Below, piece after piece: positions 47,876-59,481 of a stretch of 64,000 bases of DNA. Made by a program: the position numbers and the translations under genes. The stretch spans positions 1,256,661-1,320,660 of the forward strand of contig CALYLX010000136.1 in assembly GCA_944990035.1 (NCBI GenBank). Direction: 5' to 3'. Source of the DNA: Clitopilus passeckerianus. Lineage: Eukaryota; Basidiomycota; Agaricomycetes; Agaricales; Entolomataceae. Each line of letters starts with the position of its first letter. Position 1 is the stretch's first letter. The notes beneath the pieces were generated by a model, which saw only the letters and a program-made list of their open reading frames with translations, searched no databases and had not been told where the DNA came from.

Positions 47876-48362
47876 CTAGAAGCCCCGCCCTCTGCCGCGA
47901 CCACCCCTACCGCGACCACCTCTGCCTCTGTCCAGGCCACCCCGACCCCTTCCTCCTCTGCCTCTGGCATCATCCTTCTTTCTCCCCTTAGGTTTTGGTG
48001 CATCGTCCACGAGGAGGGTATCTAGTGGTAGAGCATCGGGCAAGATGAAGTATCGAATATTGTTTCCGCGAATAGATAACGAATCGAGTGGGGTGGTGTC
48101 CTTATTTCTTAGCACAAGCTTGACAGTTTTTAGATGGGTATTCATCTGCATATCCACACCTTTGCCAGGGGTCAGAACACAGCGTTATATACAACCGAAA
48201 AACTTGCCTGTGATCGTTCCATGAACAACCGACCCATTCTTGAGCTGTATGGTAACAGTCTCGTTGTTCAATTTCATCAAAAATCTATGCGAACGAGTAT
48301 GAGCATCCTGGGACGAATCTGATCGAGAAACTAGAGTAGAACACGTACCTTACGAGCTTCAT
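47876..48362 (-). CDS. SMD1: small nuclear ribonucleoprotein Sm D1
   Basis: Core Sm-ring protein of spliceosomal U1, U2, U4 and U5 snRNPs. Start MKLVR at 48362, then an intron after the fifth codon and [20 protein letters not shown]. Sm1 motif continues into [20 protein letters not shown]; Sm2 motif is [20 protein letters not shown]. The C-terminus is the RG-rich tail of D1 ([20 protein letters not shown]), which is symmetrically dimethylated in other species. About 120 residues, as expected. It shares a promoter of about 157 bp with the divergent paraoxonase-like gene. Confidence 0.96.
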
Positions 48363-48519
48363 GGCTGCTGGCCTATGCTGCGCCTGGAATTAAACAGAAA
48401 CAGGCGTCGAATAGGAAGATAGGCGTTAACACGATGAACGACACTAACAAGAGCTCAGGGCGGAGTCTCAATTTCAGCTTCACGTCGCGCAGCCCAAGGC
48501 GCCTGCTGCGTTCGTCACG

Positions 48520-50019
48520 ATGGGTCGAATTTCCAGTAGCCTTGTCGTGCTCATTGCAGTCCTAGCCGGCGTATTCCAACTCTATTTCCGGCCAATTCTT
48601 GGAAAGCTAGGGCACGGTAGAGTACTTGAGCCCGTAGGAAACACCGACTGTAAAGTTGTTCCTGAACTCCAGGCCTGTGAGAGTTAGTGCCATCCCGTGT
48701 ATCCTACATTACCTTCCGCTGAGACCTCAAATTCAGAAATTGTGATACACCAACCATCGGGGCTTCTGTACCTCGCATGCTCTACAGTGTCAAGACGGCT
48801 TCAATGGATGCCTGCTCTGACCCGGTACAATGCCAATGGTGCTACCGGAGATGACTATGTGGCCACCTACAACCCCAAGACCCGGGCTATCACTCGCCTG
48901 AAATTAAAGAACTTCGCCGATTCAAGGGGCTTGTCCACTCATGGGATGGACGTCGTCCCTTCTGCAGCTTCTTCTTCCGAAGCTTTCGTTTACCTGGTTA
49001 ACCACCGTGTCCCCGAAGGACCTGAACCGGCCCACAAAACCGGTGCAGACTCTTGTATAGAAATATTCAAGACCACATCTGGTGGGGATACGTTGACACA
49101 TGTGAAGACTATAGAGAGCCCTGTTATTATCGCACCCAACGATGTGGTCGGCTACCCGGACGGAGAAAGCTTCTACTTCACCAACGACCACAGCACCAAA
49201 TCTGGTGGCTTCGTAAGTGTCCTACTCCCCGTGTGATTAATGCTCCCGATTGCTGAAGTCTCTCCTAGCTTCGTGAAATCCAGCCCTTCACACGCTCTAG
49301 CACCTCCGTAGGCTTCTGCCACGCTGAAGAGGGATGTAAGTATGCGATCACCGGTTTGAGAGGCAGCAATGGTATTACCCGTGCTTCTAACGACACTATC
49401 TACGTCGCAAACACAGCGGATAACAAGATTAGCATGTTGGAGAGGCAATCCGACAACTCGCTTGTAGTCACAGATGTTGTCCAGACCAGTAAGTTACCTT
49501 GCTTTTAGTTTGCCGTCCAGGAAATGAGCGCTTTTGTTTTTCCAGATCGAGCTCTTGACAACCTATCGATGGACGCTGACGGGGCGTTGTGGGCAGCAGG
49601 TTCGTATCCCGTGCGGCATCGTTAAATGAAGCTTCCAGTAACATTTGCCTGCAGGCATCCCTGATGTTATCGCTACGATGAGGAAGCAACTTCAAGACCC
49701 ACCCCAACCTGTTGGTTCCACAGGCTTGCGCGTCACTTTGAATAGAGGTGAAAGCTCGTTCTATGGAGAGAAGTACAAGATCGATAAGGTGAAAATTCTT
49801 AGATGTTAAGAGATAATGTCACATAACTGACCTTGACTGGTGCCAGGTGTTTGAGGACGATGGAACAGTTGCGCCTGGTGCCACCACTGTAGCTTACGAC
49901 AGCGAGCGTAACCTACTTTACTTGCATGGTGAGGATACTGCTTGTTTTTAGCAGCACACGAGTTGAAAACCTTTTTTCCAGGCTTGTTATCATTCCAACT
50001 GGCTATTTGCAAGCTCTGA
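48520..50019 (+). CDS. paraoxonase/arylesterase-like protein
   Basis: Calcium-dependent six-bladed beta-propeller hydrolase family (PON-like), acting on lactones and esters. Start MGRISSSLVVLIAVLAGVFQ at 48520, a membrane anchor or uncleaved signal. Conserved propeller motifs appear in the family order: SEIVIHQPSGLLYLACS, LSTHGMDVVPS, APNDVVGYPDGESFYFTNDH (Asn-Asp metal ligands), GSNGITRASNDTIYVANTAD, and DNLSMDADGALWAAG. The ending is VAYDSERNLLYLHGLLSFQL followed by AICKL. Introns near 48690, 49214, 49489, 49600, 49790 and 49930. In-frame joins were checked for the first and last introns. Substrate unknown; many fungi carry such genes. Confidence 0.85.
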
Positions 50020-50419
50020 GAAGGATGATTTACTTGCATGTTTGACCTGTAGACGCGACGAACGTGCGTACCAGACGCTATTCGGGGTACCCTGATGGTA
50101 TGGAAGGCGGCCAGCATGCAGAATACGGCTTGGGGTCTTGGCAATAACATGATGTAGTGTAGTGGTGTGCACTGTGGTGTGCAGATATTCCTAAGTGATC
50201 GCAACAATAGACAGCCTAGCCGGCCCTAGCGAACTTTATAGGGCTTAGTGGAATGGAAGTTGCAATGAAATTTGACAGGAAGCCAACATGCCGGACCTCC
50301 GTGCCGTGTGTGGTGGTCCAGGATAAAGCTGTGACACCGAGCAAATTGTTTATCACATACCTGCTTGACCTTGGCTATTTCTATCTCGCTGCTGACCCAA
50401 AAAAACGTCGTTACGCCCA
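50020..50419. other. intergenic, promoter of the antiporter gene
   Basis: About 400 bp between two plus-strand genes. No supported coding frame. Confidence 0.5.
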
Positions 50420-52631
50420 ATGGTAGAACTCTTAGAGGTCAGCAAAGTCCAGTTTTCCCGCTCATTCTAGTTGCTGAAAAGACGCAGGTGACGACGCCGG
50501 GTCTGATATACATATGTCTCGGTGGCTTTGTGGTCGCTGTAAGTCGCTTGGCACTCCCAAGAAAAAAGGGACCTCTCAACACCAAATTTATCCAGTTCTC
50601 GATGGTCTCGCTGCTGATGAGAGAAAAGGTCAGATTTCACAGTTCAGTCCGCAACTATGATTTCATACAATCCCCTATTTGGTTCATCCAGCTTTTCGTC
50701 AATGAGGTCGTTCTGGGTACTGCATTCGGCGTCATCATCGGCCCTCATGTGGCTGGCGTATTCGACCCGAGATCCTGGTCTGGGGATATCATCTTTATTA
50801 CTCGTGAAGTTACTCGTATCGTGCTTGCAACTGGCCTTTTCGCCATAGGAGTAGAGTTACCCGGTTCGTATATGGCACGCAAAGCGAAGAGTTTATTTGC
50901 TATGGTCGTTCCTACCATGGCTATCGGCTGGGGAATTGTGTCTGGTACGTTACAGTCATCTTGTATATGATGTATATATTGTCTAACGTTTCATGTGCAG
51001 GCATCATCTATGGTTTATTCCCTCAAATACATTTCTTCGGGTGCCTCGCCATTGCGGCCTGTTTGACACCGACAGACCCGATCATCTGTGCTGCCATTGT
51101 AGGCAAGTCTCCGCAAACCAGATTGAGAATCACGCGGTTGCTCATTGCATTTGCAGGTGGAAAGTACGCTGAAGACCATGTTCCAAGGGAACTCCGTCAC
51201 ATTCTGTCAGCGGAGTCCGCTGCGAACGATGGCCTTGCTTTCCCATTCTTGACAATCGCTCTCTATCTTCTTACGGATTCCACACATCGTGAAGCTGTCA
51301 CTCATTGGGTGGTTATCGGCTGGCTGTGTAAGCTTTTGGTTGTGTTTTCATAGGCTCTCAATCTCTGATTAAAGGCTGATAACTATTCGCAGACCAAGTG
51401 ATTATGGGTACAATCGTCGGGGCCGTCATGGGTCAGTACCAAGTTTTACAGCTGCCTTTCAAAGCTTATCGTGTGTATAGGCCTCCTCTTCTCCCGTTTA
51501 ATGGGGTTCGCCTACCGACACCGCTACATTGACCGACAGTCCTTTGTTGCTCAATACCTCGCCTTGGCCATCTTTATTGCAGGTGTCGTCAGTGTCATTG
51601 GCAGTGATGATCTATTGGCTGCCTTTGCTGCAGGTAATTCTCTTCACGTAAAGTCCCTCCCCATTCTCCTAAAAGACAACACAGGTTGCGCCATCTCTTG
51701 GGATGAGGAATTCAACAAGAGAACAGAGAATGAATCATTTGCCTCTGTTATCGACCTCGTTCTCAACTGCAGCTGCTTCATCTACATTGGAGCCTGGCTC
51801 CCTTTCACGAGCTTCAATAGTCCTGAACTCGGGATAGTCCCTTGGCGGCTCGTCGTCCTATTCCTGTGCATTCTGGTCCTCCGTCGGATTCCTGCCATCT
51901 TCGCCCTATACAAGTGGATCCCAGAGATAGCCTCCTGGCGTGAGGCCTTCTTTTGTGGACACTTTGGACCTGTAAGTTGGTTTAAACTACACAATTAGAT
52001 GGATCACTAACCCTTGGATGGGCAAGATGGGAGTTGGGGCCGTCTTCATCTCCAGTCTGGCTTTGCATAGACTTCCTGAACCTCAAAATCCGCCTCAAGG
52101 GCGTCAAGAAATGACTGCTGCTTGCCTGGAACCAATCGTGTCCTTCGTTGTTCTGGGATCCATAATTATCCGTGAGTCTGGAGCCTGATTGCGGCGCACC
52201 AGACATTCCTCATTCACCTTATAGATGGCCTCTCCATACCCTTCTTCTCGCTAGGAAGAACTACTTATACATACTCCAGGACAATAACCAACCGCTCCTC
52301 CACCAAAAACCCAGACTGGCTCACTGCCGTAAAAGATATAACGATGATAAAGCGCGAGAGCGAACCTGGCCGCACAGACATCGAGGCCGTCGAGGTGAAA
52401 GAAATCACATCCCCCGCACCTTCCGTGCTAGCCAGCCGTCGCGTCCAAAGCAACTCAAGCTCAGCCAGCGTATCCGCCACCGAATTCAATAAGACCACAG
52501 CAAGCCGTGACTCTCCTTCAGCCATCGAAGAAATTACCATCAGTGCCCGAACACCCAAGGCTTCTCCAAGACCATCTCGTACCGGTACCCCGCTGCAGGG
52601 TGTCCGTTTCCCGCCCGCTGCTGCTCAATAA
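50420..52631 (+). CDS. NHA1: plasma-membrane Na+,K+/H+ antiporter, Nha1 type
   Basis: Fungal CPA1 antiporter exporting Na+ or K+ in exchange for protons; needed for salt tolerance and pH homeostasis. Start MVELLE at 50420 splices with a GTCAGC donor to VTTPGLIYICLGGFVVA. The next exon gives MVSLLMREK then LFVNEVVLGTAFGVIIGPHV and AGVFDPRSW, the typical fungal signature. Later blocks include the ion-binding ACLTPTDPIICAAIV and SAESAANDGLAFPFL, which carry the expected Asp pair region, and VIGSDDLLAAFAAGCAISWD. A hydrophilic Ser/Pro-rich C-terminal tail follows, shorter than that of Saccharomyces Nha1. Exons are separated by several 50-60 nt introns. Stop 52629-52631. Confidence 0.93.
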
Positions 52632-52907
52632 CATTGGTCTATAGTCCTCTCCAGGTGCTTGAGGTGGACTATAATAACAGCGGTTGAATTCTTCGGTTAC
52701 GGATATTTGTGCATTTGGATATCTTGTTGGCTACGTACTACATATGTACTCGTTATTACAAAAATGAATTATACATCTCGTCTCGGAAAAGAGTCCTCTG
52801 TCAATAAGCATAAATGGTTCTAACTCCTCAGAAGAATGAAAAATGGTATTTGTCGTATCTGAAGTCGGTCGGTCCCAACAAAATATTTCTTAGATGGAGC
52901 CAGTCCT

Positions 52908-53933
52908 CTATTCCAATGGATTAGTACGGCCAGACTTATAATAAAGGAGCTCGTCAGTACATGCCCGTTAACCTCGTCAACGTAAAATACATACCTGATG
53001 ATCACCGCCCCTATCGGGGCCTTCACTGCATCCACAGAGCCAGTCATGCCACCATCTTACGTCCTTCGGGGGCTCGGAGGCCCTTTCCGAGGACGGTGTC
53101 GGAGAAGGAGAAGAGACTGGTCTTGGCTGGCCGTTTATAATAGTCGGGGGAGTTCTCGGCGAAGGCAAGTCCAGCGGCCTCGGAGGCGGTGGTTTCCGCA
53201 GTTCAGAGCCATGTCGAGATAATGAAGGGGTCACACTGAGTGTGTCGGAAGACGTGCTGCCCTTGGACTGTGGGTCTGCAAAAGGAGACGTCGCTATGTC
53301 CATCTCGTGTGTATTCATGAAGGGGTCATCAGACTGTCTTGGAGGGGGTGATATAGATGGCGAATGTAGAGGACTAGGGGTCGGGCTAGCGTTGATATCC
53401 TGCATGTTAACACTAGAAACGTTCTCCTGCGATTGCAGAGCAACATGGGTCCCAAGAGAACTGCGATGTGTTGCATTCTGTGTCTTTTTGCCTGGCCAGA
53501 GCAAGCTGGCGCGGCGGGTAATGTCTCCCAATAGTGAACTTGACGTCGACTGCACAGATTCTCGTGCTTGTTTTCTTCTTTGTCTTTCAGCCACCTCCCA
53601 TCTCCTTAGATTCTAAGTTGAGTTGTGAGCAAATTGCATTCCGGTGTTTGAATGGCAACGGACCTCTTGCACGCGGCGTGTCTCCGCCTCATCATCGTTG
53701 ACAGGAGGGTATGTGAGGGAGTCAGCCGTCGTAGGGGTCAGTGGTTCATCGTCATTGACGAAAGGATCAGCCTGGACGTCGTCAGTCGCCTTCTGCTTGC
53801 CCTTGGAGCTCTGAGGGTTCCCGTTGAGCCAAACCCGTTCGCTACTGTTGCTTGCGCTCGTTGATGGAGACGGTGAGGGTGAGTTTTTACTATAGGGCGT
53901 CACCGTCTCCATGGACGATCGTGGCGAGGCCAT
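52908..53933 (-). CDS. hypothetical Ser/Pro-rich protein with conserved GRTNP C-terminus
   Basis: Start MASPRSSMETVTPYSKNSPS at 53933. Mostly low complexity, rich in Ser, Pro, Thr and Asp, with a short basic helix (RWEVAERQRRKQARES) after the first intron. The C-terminal part is distinctive: DVRWWHDWLCGCSEGPDRGG, then DHQ and, after a last intron, SGRTNPLE and a stop at 52908-52910. The WWHDWLCGC-EG...GRTNP ending looks conserved enough to be functional and might bind a partner or be lipid-modified at Cys. No domain recognised. Three exons are supported; low complexity limits certainty. Confidence 0.7.
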
Positions 53934-54273
53934 GACTTATGACAAAGGAATGCAGTGCTTCACCGTCGTGGCTGGCTGCGACGATGGATGGTCGGCGGAG
54001 TGGTGGCGGCTACTTACAGGGAATAACTATAAGCGGAATCATATTGCCATCCTCTATGACGAAAACTCTACGCGGAGTCCGACGCAACCAGGGTTGCTCT
54101 CACTCCAAATTTTTGTATACATGCTCCTAAGATAGTGGTATAGTAAATTTTTTAGATTTGTCCGTAGAACTGTTCTACAAATGTCATTAACCAGCGACGA
54201 GCGAATGTAAGAAACGGCAGTTGAAACAAAACAAGAATTATCCGAGGGCAGTAGGAACCGAAGAAATCCAAAA
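53934..54273. other. intergenic, no gene seen
   Basis: About 340 bp between two minus-strand genes. Short frames without motifs only. Confidence 0.5.
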
Positions 54274-55661
54274 TTAGAACCGATTCTCATTTTTCCTCAT
54301 CGCCAAGCCGTCGTCGTATTCGGAGCTGCCGTCGTCATTATAGTAGTTGTTACGCAAGCCCGATGATTTGGGAGCACCACTCTGCAAAATAGGTTGTGCA
54401 TCGTCGGTGTAGGTGCTGCTGCGCTGACTGTTGCCATTGCCAGGTAGAGAGAGGATGGAAGCGCGTGCGGTCTCCCGCATTTGTTGGAGGTTCTGATGGA
54501 AGGCATTCTGAAGAAAGGATGAGCGTGTGTAACTTTGGACAGCATGCCAAGTACATTACCTGTTCTCTCCAGTATTGCATACGCTTCTCGCGCTCTTGGT
54601 CACGCTGCTTCCTGTGTGTGAAGTAGAGGGCAAAAAGTGTGCCAAACATGCCTATGGCCGACTATAATTGAGACATCATATGATATCACCAAGAGGGATA
54701 CATACCACCGAAAATACCCAGGCCGACAACAATGTAGACCCAGACACCAAAGTGATGAGGAATCGACTCGCTAACACCACAAACACCGGAGGACAAGCAA
54801 TTCCAGGAAGCACACCTAGATTCCATCACTAAGTCCAGCTCCATGGTGTAGAAAGGAGACTCGACCACTCACTCCTTGTCAGCAGTGCAGCTGTCACCAA
54901 GATTCTTCTCGGGCTTGCATACTTCGGTGGCGGCATCACAGTAGAGTCCGAGTATGCAATTGCCGCTGTTGAAATTGATTCAGTTACGAGCAGAAGGGTA
55001 GAAGGGCCAATGCGAACTGACCGAGAAACGATATCAATGAATTCGCCGTTGGCTCCATAGGCGATGTATGGGGTGTTCTCAGGAACACAAGGATTTCCGA
55101 GAGTCACGTTGGCCCATCTATGATTATCCGTTCAGAAAAGGACATATGAGCATAACAAGGCAAATGACATACCTGCAGATGTTCTTGATACAGACAGCTC
55201 CATCGACGTTGATACCACGTCCCGAGGTGTCTGCTAGGTCCTTGGCGTTTGGCGGGGGCTCACATTGATCTATGAAACGAATGCTTGTCAGTATCCCTGT
55301 TCAATTGAGACATGTATGTCGTGGTTTGCTCACCATCACGATTCAACTGGCAAGGACTGTCGACGGGCAAGATGGGTTGGCATCCACTCTCCTCATCAGG
55401 GCAGAAGAAGCCCTTGTCGCATTTTGGCGGAAGAGTCTGGTCTTTTGTATATCCAAACGGGTATTCGTCCCTTCTGCATTTCCTGGCTTTACAAGTGCCG
55501 TTGTCACAGAAAGTTGTCGAGTCGCATTCGCTCCAAAACTGAAAGGTTCCTGCTTGGAGGCGGTTCTCTCCTAGATTACAGGACTGGCCTTCTGTGTAGG
55601 TACCGGCCCAAACGAATGAAGATGTTGAGAAGAAAAAGAGTGTAAAGGGTAGCAGCAGCAT
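54274..55661 (-). CDS. Cys-rich type I membrane protein, function unknown
   Basis: Start MLLLPFTLFFFSTSSFVWAG at 55661 is a signal peptide. The lumenal or extracellular part is Cys-rich with repeated spacing (GQSCNLGENRLQAGTF, CDSTTFCDNGTCKARKCRRD, CDKGFFCPDEESGCQPI, VCIKNICRWANVTLGNPCVP), then DNCILGLYCDAATEVC and KNLGDSCTADKEC. A single membrane helix follows (VWVYIVVGLGIFGGM region, then MFGTLFALYFTHRKQRDQER with basic stop-transfer residues). The cytoplasmic tail is Ser/Asn/Asp-rich and ends MRKNENRF. This type of secreted-Cys plus one-helix protein is widespread in basidiomycetes. No family of known function recognised. Several introns. Confidence 0.8.
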
Positions 55662-55806
55662 CGTTGTTGGAAGTCTTGAAGGTAGAGTGGAAAACTACAA
55701 GCTGCGGCCAAAATCAGTCGACGCAGCAACGACACTGCTTAGGTAAGCTGCCATTCGGCATGTCCGGCTTCAGTCTCCTTGCTCTGCACCTCAACGTGTA
55801 TCCAGC

Positions 55807-56829
55807 ATGTTCAGGCAGATTCTCAATGCTCTTGTAAATCTTATCTGTGGTTCCCCAGAGCCACAAAAACCACCTCAGCAGCATTATCCACCCCCTCAGC
55901 ATCACTACCCGCCCCAGCATCAACAACCGGTACCCCATCAGAAACCCAGTAGCCCCCCTCACCGTCCCCCCGGCAAGAAGTATGAGGTAAGTCCATTCTT
56001 ACTATTCTGAGGATCGTATACTCATATTTTCACCACCAGGATGATAACCAGATCAACCAACATAATGAATGGTATATCAACACACGTGCCCAAGCTAACC
56101 AAGAAGGAGATGCAATGTCCAGATGCTTCGACCAAAGTCACAGGGCATACGAAAGTGGAGACAAGGCCGGTGTAAAGAACCTCTCCGAGCAAGGCAAAGA
56201 GCACCAACGTAAGATGCAATCTCTCAACAAGCAAGCAGCCGACTGGATCTTCATTGGTGCCTTTTCAAATACACCTTCTGTATCGTTAGTTGATCTTAAC
56301 AATGAACCATTTCCTCTTCTTCTTCAGAGAACAATAAGGTCTTTATACCTTTGAATTACTGGCGTTCCGACTGCGATTATAACGTGTGACCCCAGGATAG
56401 CCGAGACGGAGAAGTTGATCTTCATGGTCTCTATGTCAAGGAAGCCATTGAGCGCACTGACGTAGCAATTGAAGAAGCAAAGAGGTCTGGCAGATCCAAA
56501 GTCCATCTCATTGTTGGTATGTGTACGAACGCCCAATTAATTTGGGCCCGGTCTTACGAATCCTGTTAGGCAAAGGTCTTCATTCCAAAGGCGGTGTGGC
56601 CAAGTTGAAGCCAGCCATTGAGGACCTAATGAGGAAGTAAGTTGGCTCAATGCTACCTTGAGGAACCTTCTAAGGAATATAAAACAGGCATAGCCTCCAG
56701 GCTGAGCTTGACCCTCACAACGCAGGTGTCCTCGTTGTGCAGATCAATGCAAGTCGCGACAGAGGCGTTGGTGCAGACGAGATTGCACGCCGTCTTGACA
56801 GACAGGACGAAGGCTGTATCATCATGTAA
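55807..56829 (+). CDS. DUF1771/Smr-domain protein
   Basis: Start MFRQILNALVNLICGSPEPQ at 55807 leads into a Pro/Gln/His-rich linker (QQHYPPPQHHYPPQHQQPVP). Exon 2 encodes the DUF1771 helices with NEWYINTRAQANQEGDAMSR and SHRAYESGDKAGVKNLSEQG. The C-terminal Smr domain, found in MutS2-like and RNA/DNA endonuclease proteins, reads GEVDLHGLYVKEAIERTDVA with the LDLHG-type motif and VHLIVGKGLHSKGGVAKLKP (GxGxHS motif). The final exon adds HNAGVLVVQINA and ends in a Met after DEGCII. Fungal homologues (Cue2 group and others) act in mRNA surveillance, but single-domain proteins like this are uncharacterised. Stop 56827-56829. Confidence 0.88.
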
Positions 56830-57005
56830 TTCTTAGAGCCAGTGCAGTTAGAAGAATGACTACCTCAGTAAAATAATAATTGGGTAAATATATGCTAGAG
56901 TGTATGATACTACATAGCCTCGTTGAAACTTTTGGGTTTCAAGAGGAAAAGCAAGGTGAAAAAACTAGGCAAGTAAAAAGAGTTTCGATAAGCTCCAGCG
57001 TCTCC

Positions 57006-58093
57006 TCAAATCTCGAGTCCAACAAGAACATAGGCGGGGTCGACTTGATAAACAGGCTTTGTGACCACAATTCCGCCAACATACATGAGAGAATGAAGGA
57101 GCGAGCTTAATTTTGGAGAGGAACGCTCCAACACAATCAAAAGCGCCGAACAACCAAGCTGCTCATCTGCCAAATCCAGTAGGGCAACAATGCTACAAAA
57201 ATTTTCGTTAGGTGCAAGGAACGCGGATGGTGATAAGGATGATAGGAAAGCGTGGGCCTTGACGCACCTTTCTCGAAGACTGACGGCTTCAGCACTTTTA
57301 CCATCTACATAGAATGTCTTGGGTTGATTAGGGAGTTCCAATACAACACCGTCGAATGCAGCACCCATGTTCGGAGTAGAAATGGATACCTTCTGTGCAT
57401 AAGGCAAAGCTTGAAGTCCATCGCGTGGGAAGAGGTTCATCAAGAACTCGAGCGAAGCTTGCTCCGCGTCTTTTCGTGCTTTGATAGGGGCGTTGGTTGG
57501 TGGTGTCTGGACATCAATGCTGCCACAATCGCTTCCATCGCTTCCATCGTCTGGAGAGAGTGGGGGTGTCGAAGCGTTGGAGCCAGTCCTCGTGGTAACC
57601 ACGCGCGGGATAGGTACAGGTCGGCCGACGTTGTTGAACTTGTTGATTTGCTGAGAGGTTGCGGAAGGGTGGAGTTTAGAAGAAAAATAAGAAGAAGGTG
57701 AGGTAGAGAGAACAGGCGCCGGACTGTCTGTCACCCAGTCCGACGACCCCCGGTCAGGAGGGCATTTCACTTTGGGGGTGTCAAAAGCGCCACTACACGA
57801 ACGCATCCAGTCAGTTCGACGCGCTTGACAAGAAAAATAGATAAGCCCTTACCTCGGGTCCCCCAGAGAACGTAGTAGAGTAGTAGTATTTATCGTTCGT
57901 GCCCTGAAGGTGGCACACAGCGATCACACTGGCATCGGTGTCGAAAGGAAGAGAAGCCCCATCTCCAACGGCTTGACGGCCGTTGCTGTGAATATTTATG
58001 AGATACATTATCGTAGTGAAGTTTAGCAGATACGTACGTGGGGCAAAGACTAGATGTCCGATTTATAATATTTGTCATTGAATTCAGCGACAT
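57006..58093 (-). CDS. OAZ1: ornithine decarboxylase antizyme, two frames joined by +1 frameshift
   Basis: Antizyme binds ornithine decarboxylase and targets it to the proteasome, limiting polyamines. Frame 1 starts MSLNSMTNIINRTSSLCPT at 58093 (exon 58038-58093) and continues in exon 57853-57985 to FSGGPE. The next exon (from 57792) begins TGG CGC TTT TGA, so frame 1 ends after 66 codons at 57781-57783. The antizyme domain is in the +1 frame of the same exon: GAFDTPKVK, then a Ser/Pro region, STPNMGAAFDGVVLELPN, and after an intron (57193-57267) SIVALLDLADEQLGC, LLIVLERSSPKLSSLLHSLM and YVGGIVVTKPVYQVDPAYVL. No alternative acceptor fixes the frame. Reading T-TTT-GA with one base skipped gives WRF-DTPKVK. 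Stop near 57006. Confidence 0.9.
57781..57786 (-). promoter_or_regulatory. programmed +1 frameshift site TTT-TGA of antizyme
   Basis: On the minus strand the zero frame reads CGC TTT TGA C. The TTTT run allows the P-site tRNA to re-pair one base forward, after which GAC ACC CCC AAA continues the antizyme frame. The in-frame stop next to the slip codon is the conserved feature of antizyme shift sites; UCC-UGA is the commonest form, and other codons before UGA are known in invertebrates and fungi. Elevated polyamines raise shifting in characterised cases. Confidence 0.85.
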
Positions 58094-58586
58094 GTTCTGC
58101 CAATTTGATAGCTTGTAACTGGGTGAAGATAAGGGGTTGATTGGGCTGCCGAAGAAAAACTTTATTAGTACGTGGCCACAATGTTCCGGACTTTAGAACG
58201 TACGTTTGATACGGCTGCACGTTGGCTAGATGGTGAGTCGATGTAAAGAGCGGAGCAATGAACAAAGCGTCCTAGTCTCAGCTGACTCCTCCAATCCAAA
58301 CACCCGACAACAACAGGCTCGGCAATCGCCGGTTGCGCACGTTTGCTGTCTGATAGCAAGAATTTGAGTGTAAGGAGGCTCAACACCGTTGAAGACAGCG
58401 ACCTCAAGACCTGTGAGTAACCCCTTCATGCCTCTGAATGCTGCAAACGGGCGTATAAACGTCTGTTGCACCGTATTACGGACACATCTGCTGAACTTCA
58501 CCGTTTTATCGGATGGATTCGAATCCCACTATCTGGATGACCTTGACTGACCATTCGATCTTCTAGATTTCGCCAAATACTAAAAC
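58094..58586. other. divergent promoter region, antizyme and RPS2
   Basis: About 490 bp. Open minus-strand frames overlap the antizyme start in another phase (58050-58265) and run up to 58501; the longest lack an ATG or any motif. They may be part of the antizyme 5' leader. A T-loop-like TTCGAAT at 58509 is not part of a tRNA. Confidence 0.45.
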
Positions 58587-59468
58587 ATGGCTGACGCTGC
58601 ACGAGGACGTGGTGGATTTGGACGTGGACGCGGAGACCGTGGACGTGGACGCAGGGGACCTCGCCGTGGAGGACGCAAGGATGAGGAGAAGGAATGGTGA
58701 GTTCGGCGTCCAGGACTCCCAAGGATCCAGAAGTCAATTTTGTTACAGGGTTCCCGTCACCAAGCTCGGCCGTCTCGTAAAGGACGGAAAGATCAAGTCC
58801 ATGGAGGAAATCTACCTCTTCTCACTCCCCGTCAAGGAGTACCAAATCATCGACTTCTTCCTCCCCAAGCTCAAGGATGAAGTCATGAAGATCATGCCCG
58901 TTCAGAAGCAAACTCGTGCCGGTCAACGTACCCGTTTCAAGGCTTTCGTTGCTATCGGTGACGGTGAAGGCCACGTCGGTCTCGGCGTCAAGTGCGCTAA
59001 GGAAGTCGCAACTGCCATCCGAGGTGCTATCATTCTTGCCAAGCTCTCCGTCATCCCCGTCAGGAGAGGTTACTGGGGTGCTGCTCTTGGTGAGCCTCAC
59101 ACTGTACCCTCAAAGGTCAGCGGAAAGGTCGGCTCCGTCATGTGCCGCCTCATCCCTGCCCCCCGTGGCACTGGTATCGTTGCTGCCCCCGCATCGAAAC
59201 GTCTGCTACAGCTCGCTGGTGTTGAGGATGTCTACACACAATCAAAAGGTTCAACGGCAACTATGGGTAACTTCTTGAAGGCCACCTTTGCTGCTGTACG
59301 TGGGCATACTTCATCCGTTTTCCGCACTGCTGATATTCCCTTGTGTAGATCACCAAAACATACGCATTCCTCACCCCCGATCTCTGGCGCGAAATCCCTG
59401 TGTCCAAGTTCCCCTACGACGAGCACAGTGCCCACCTGCAGCTTGCAGCAGGCAAGAAGGCATACTGA
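58587..59468 (+). CDS. RPS2: 40S ribosomal protein S2 (uS5)
   Basis: Small-subunit protein at the mRNA entry and decoding region. Start [20 protein letters not shown] at 58587 gives the RGG-rich eukaryotic N-terminus, ending KDEEKEW before the first intron. The S5 domain reads [60 protein letters not shown] and the ring-forming [21 protein letters not shown]-terminal exon: [20 protein letters not shown] ending LAAGKKAY. About 260 residues. The gene is strongly C-ending in codon use, as expected for highly expressed genes. A second intron (about 59295-59348) lies near the 3' end. Convergent with the small frame at 59482. Confidence 0.97.
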
Positions 59469-59481
59469 GCGTTTATGGATG

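Noticed and set aside
47520..47879. 119-codon plus-strand frame
   Set aside because: Lies in the bleomycin hydrolase/SmD1 gap, no motif, no splice signals.
50365..50420. Upstream start for the antiporter at 50365
   Set aside because: It is a TTG, not ATG; the ATG at 50420 with a spliced second exon gives the family N-terminus.
58050..58501. Minus-strand frames upstream of and overlapping the antizyme start
   Set aside because: No ATG for the longer ones and no recognisable domain; more likely 5' leader of antizyme.
58500..58530. tRNA-like TTCGAAT loop
   Set aside because: The flanking stem does not pair and no acceptor or anticodon arm is present.
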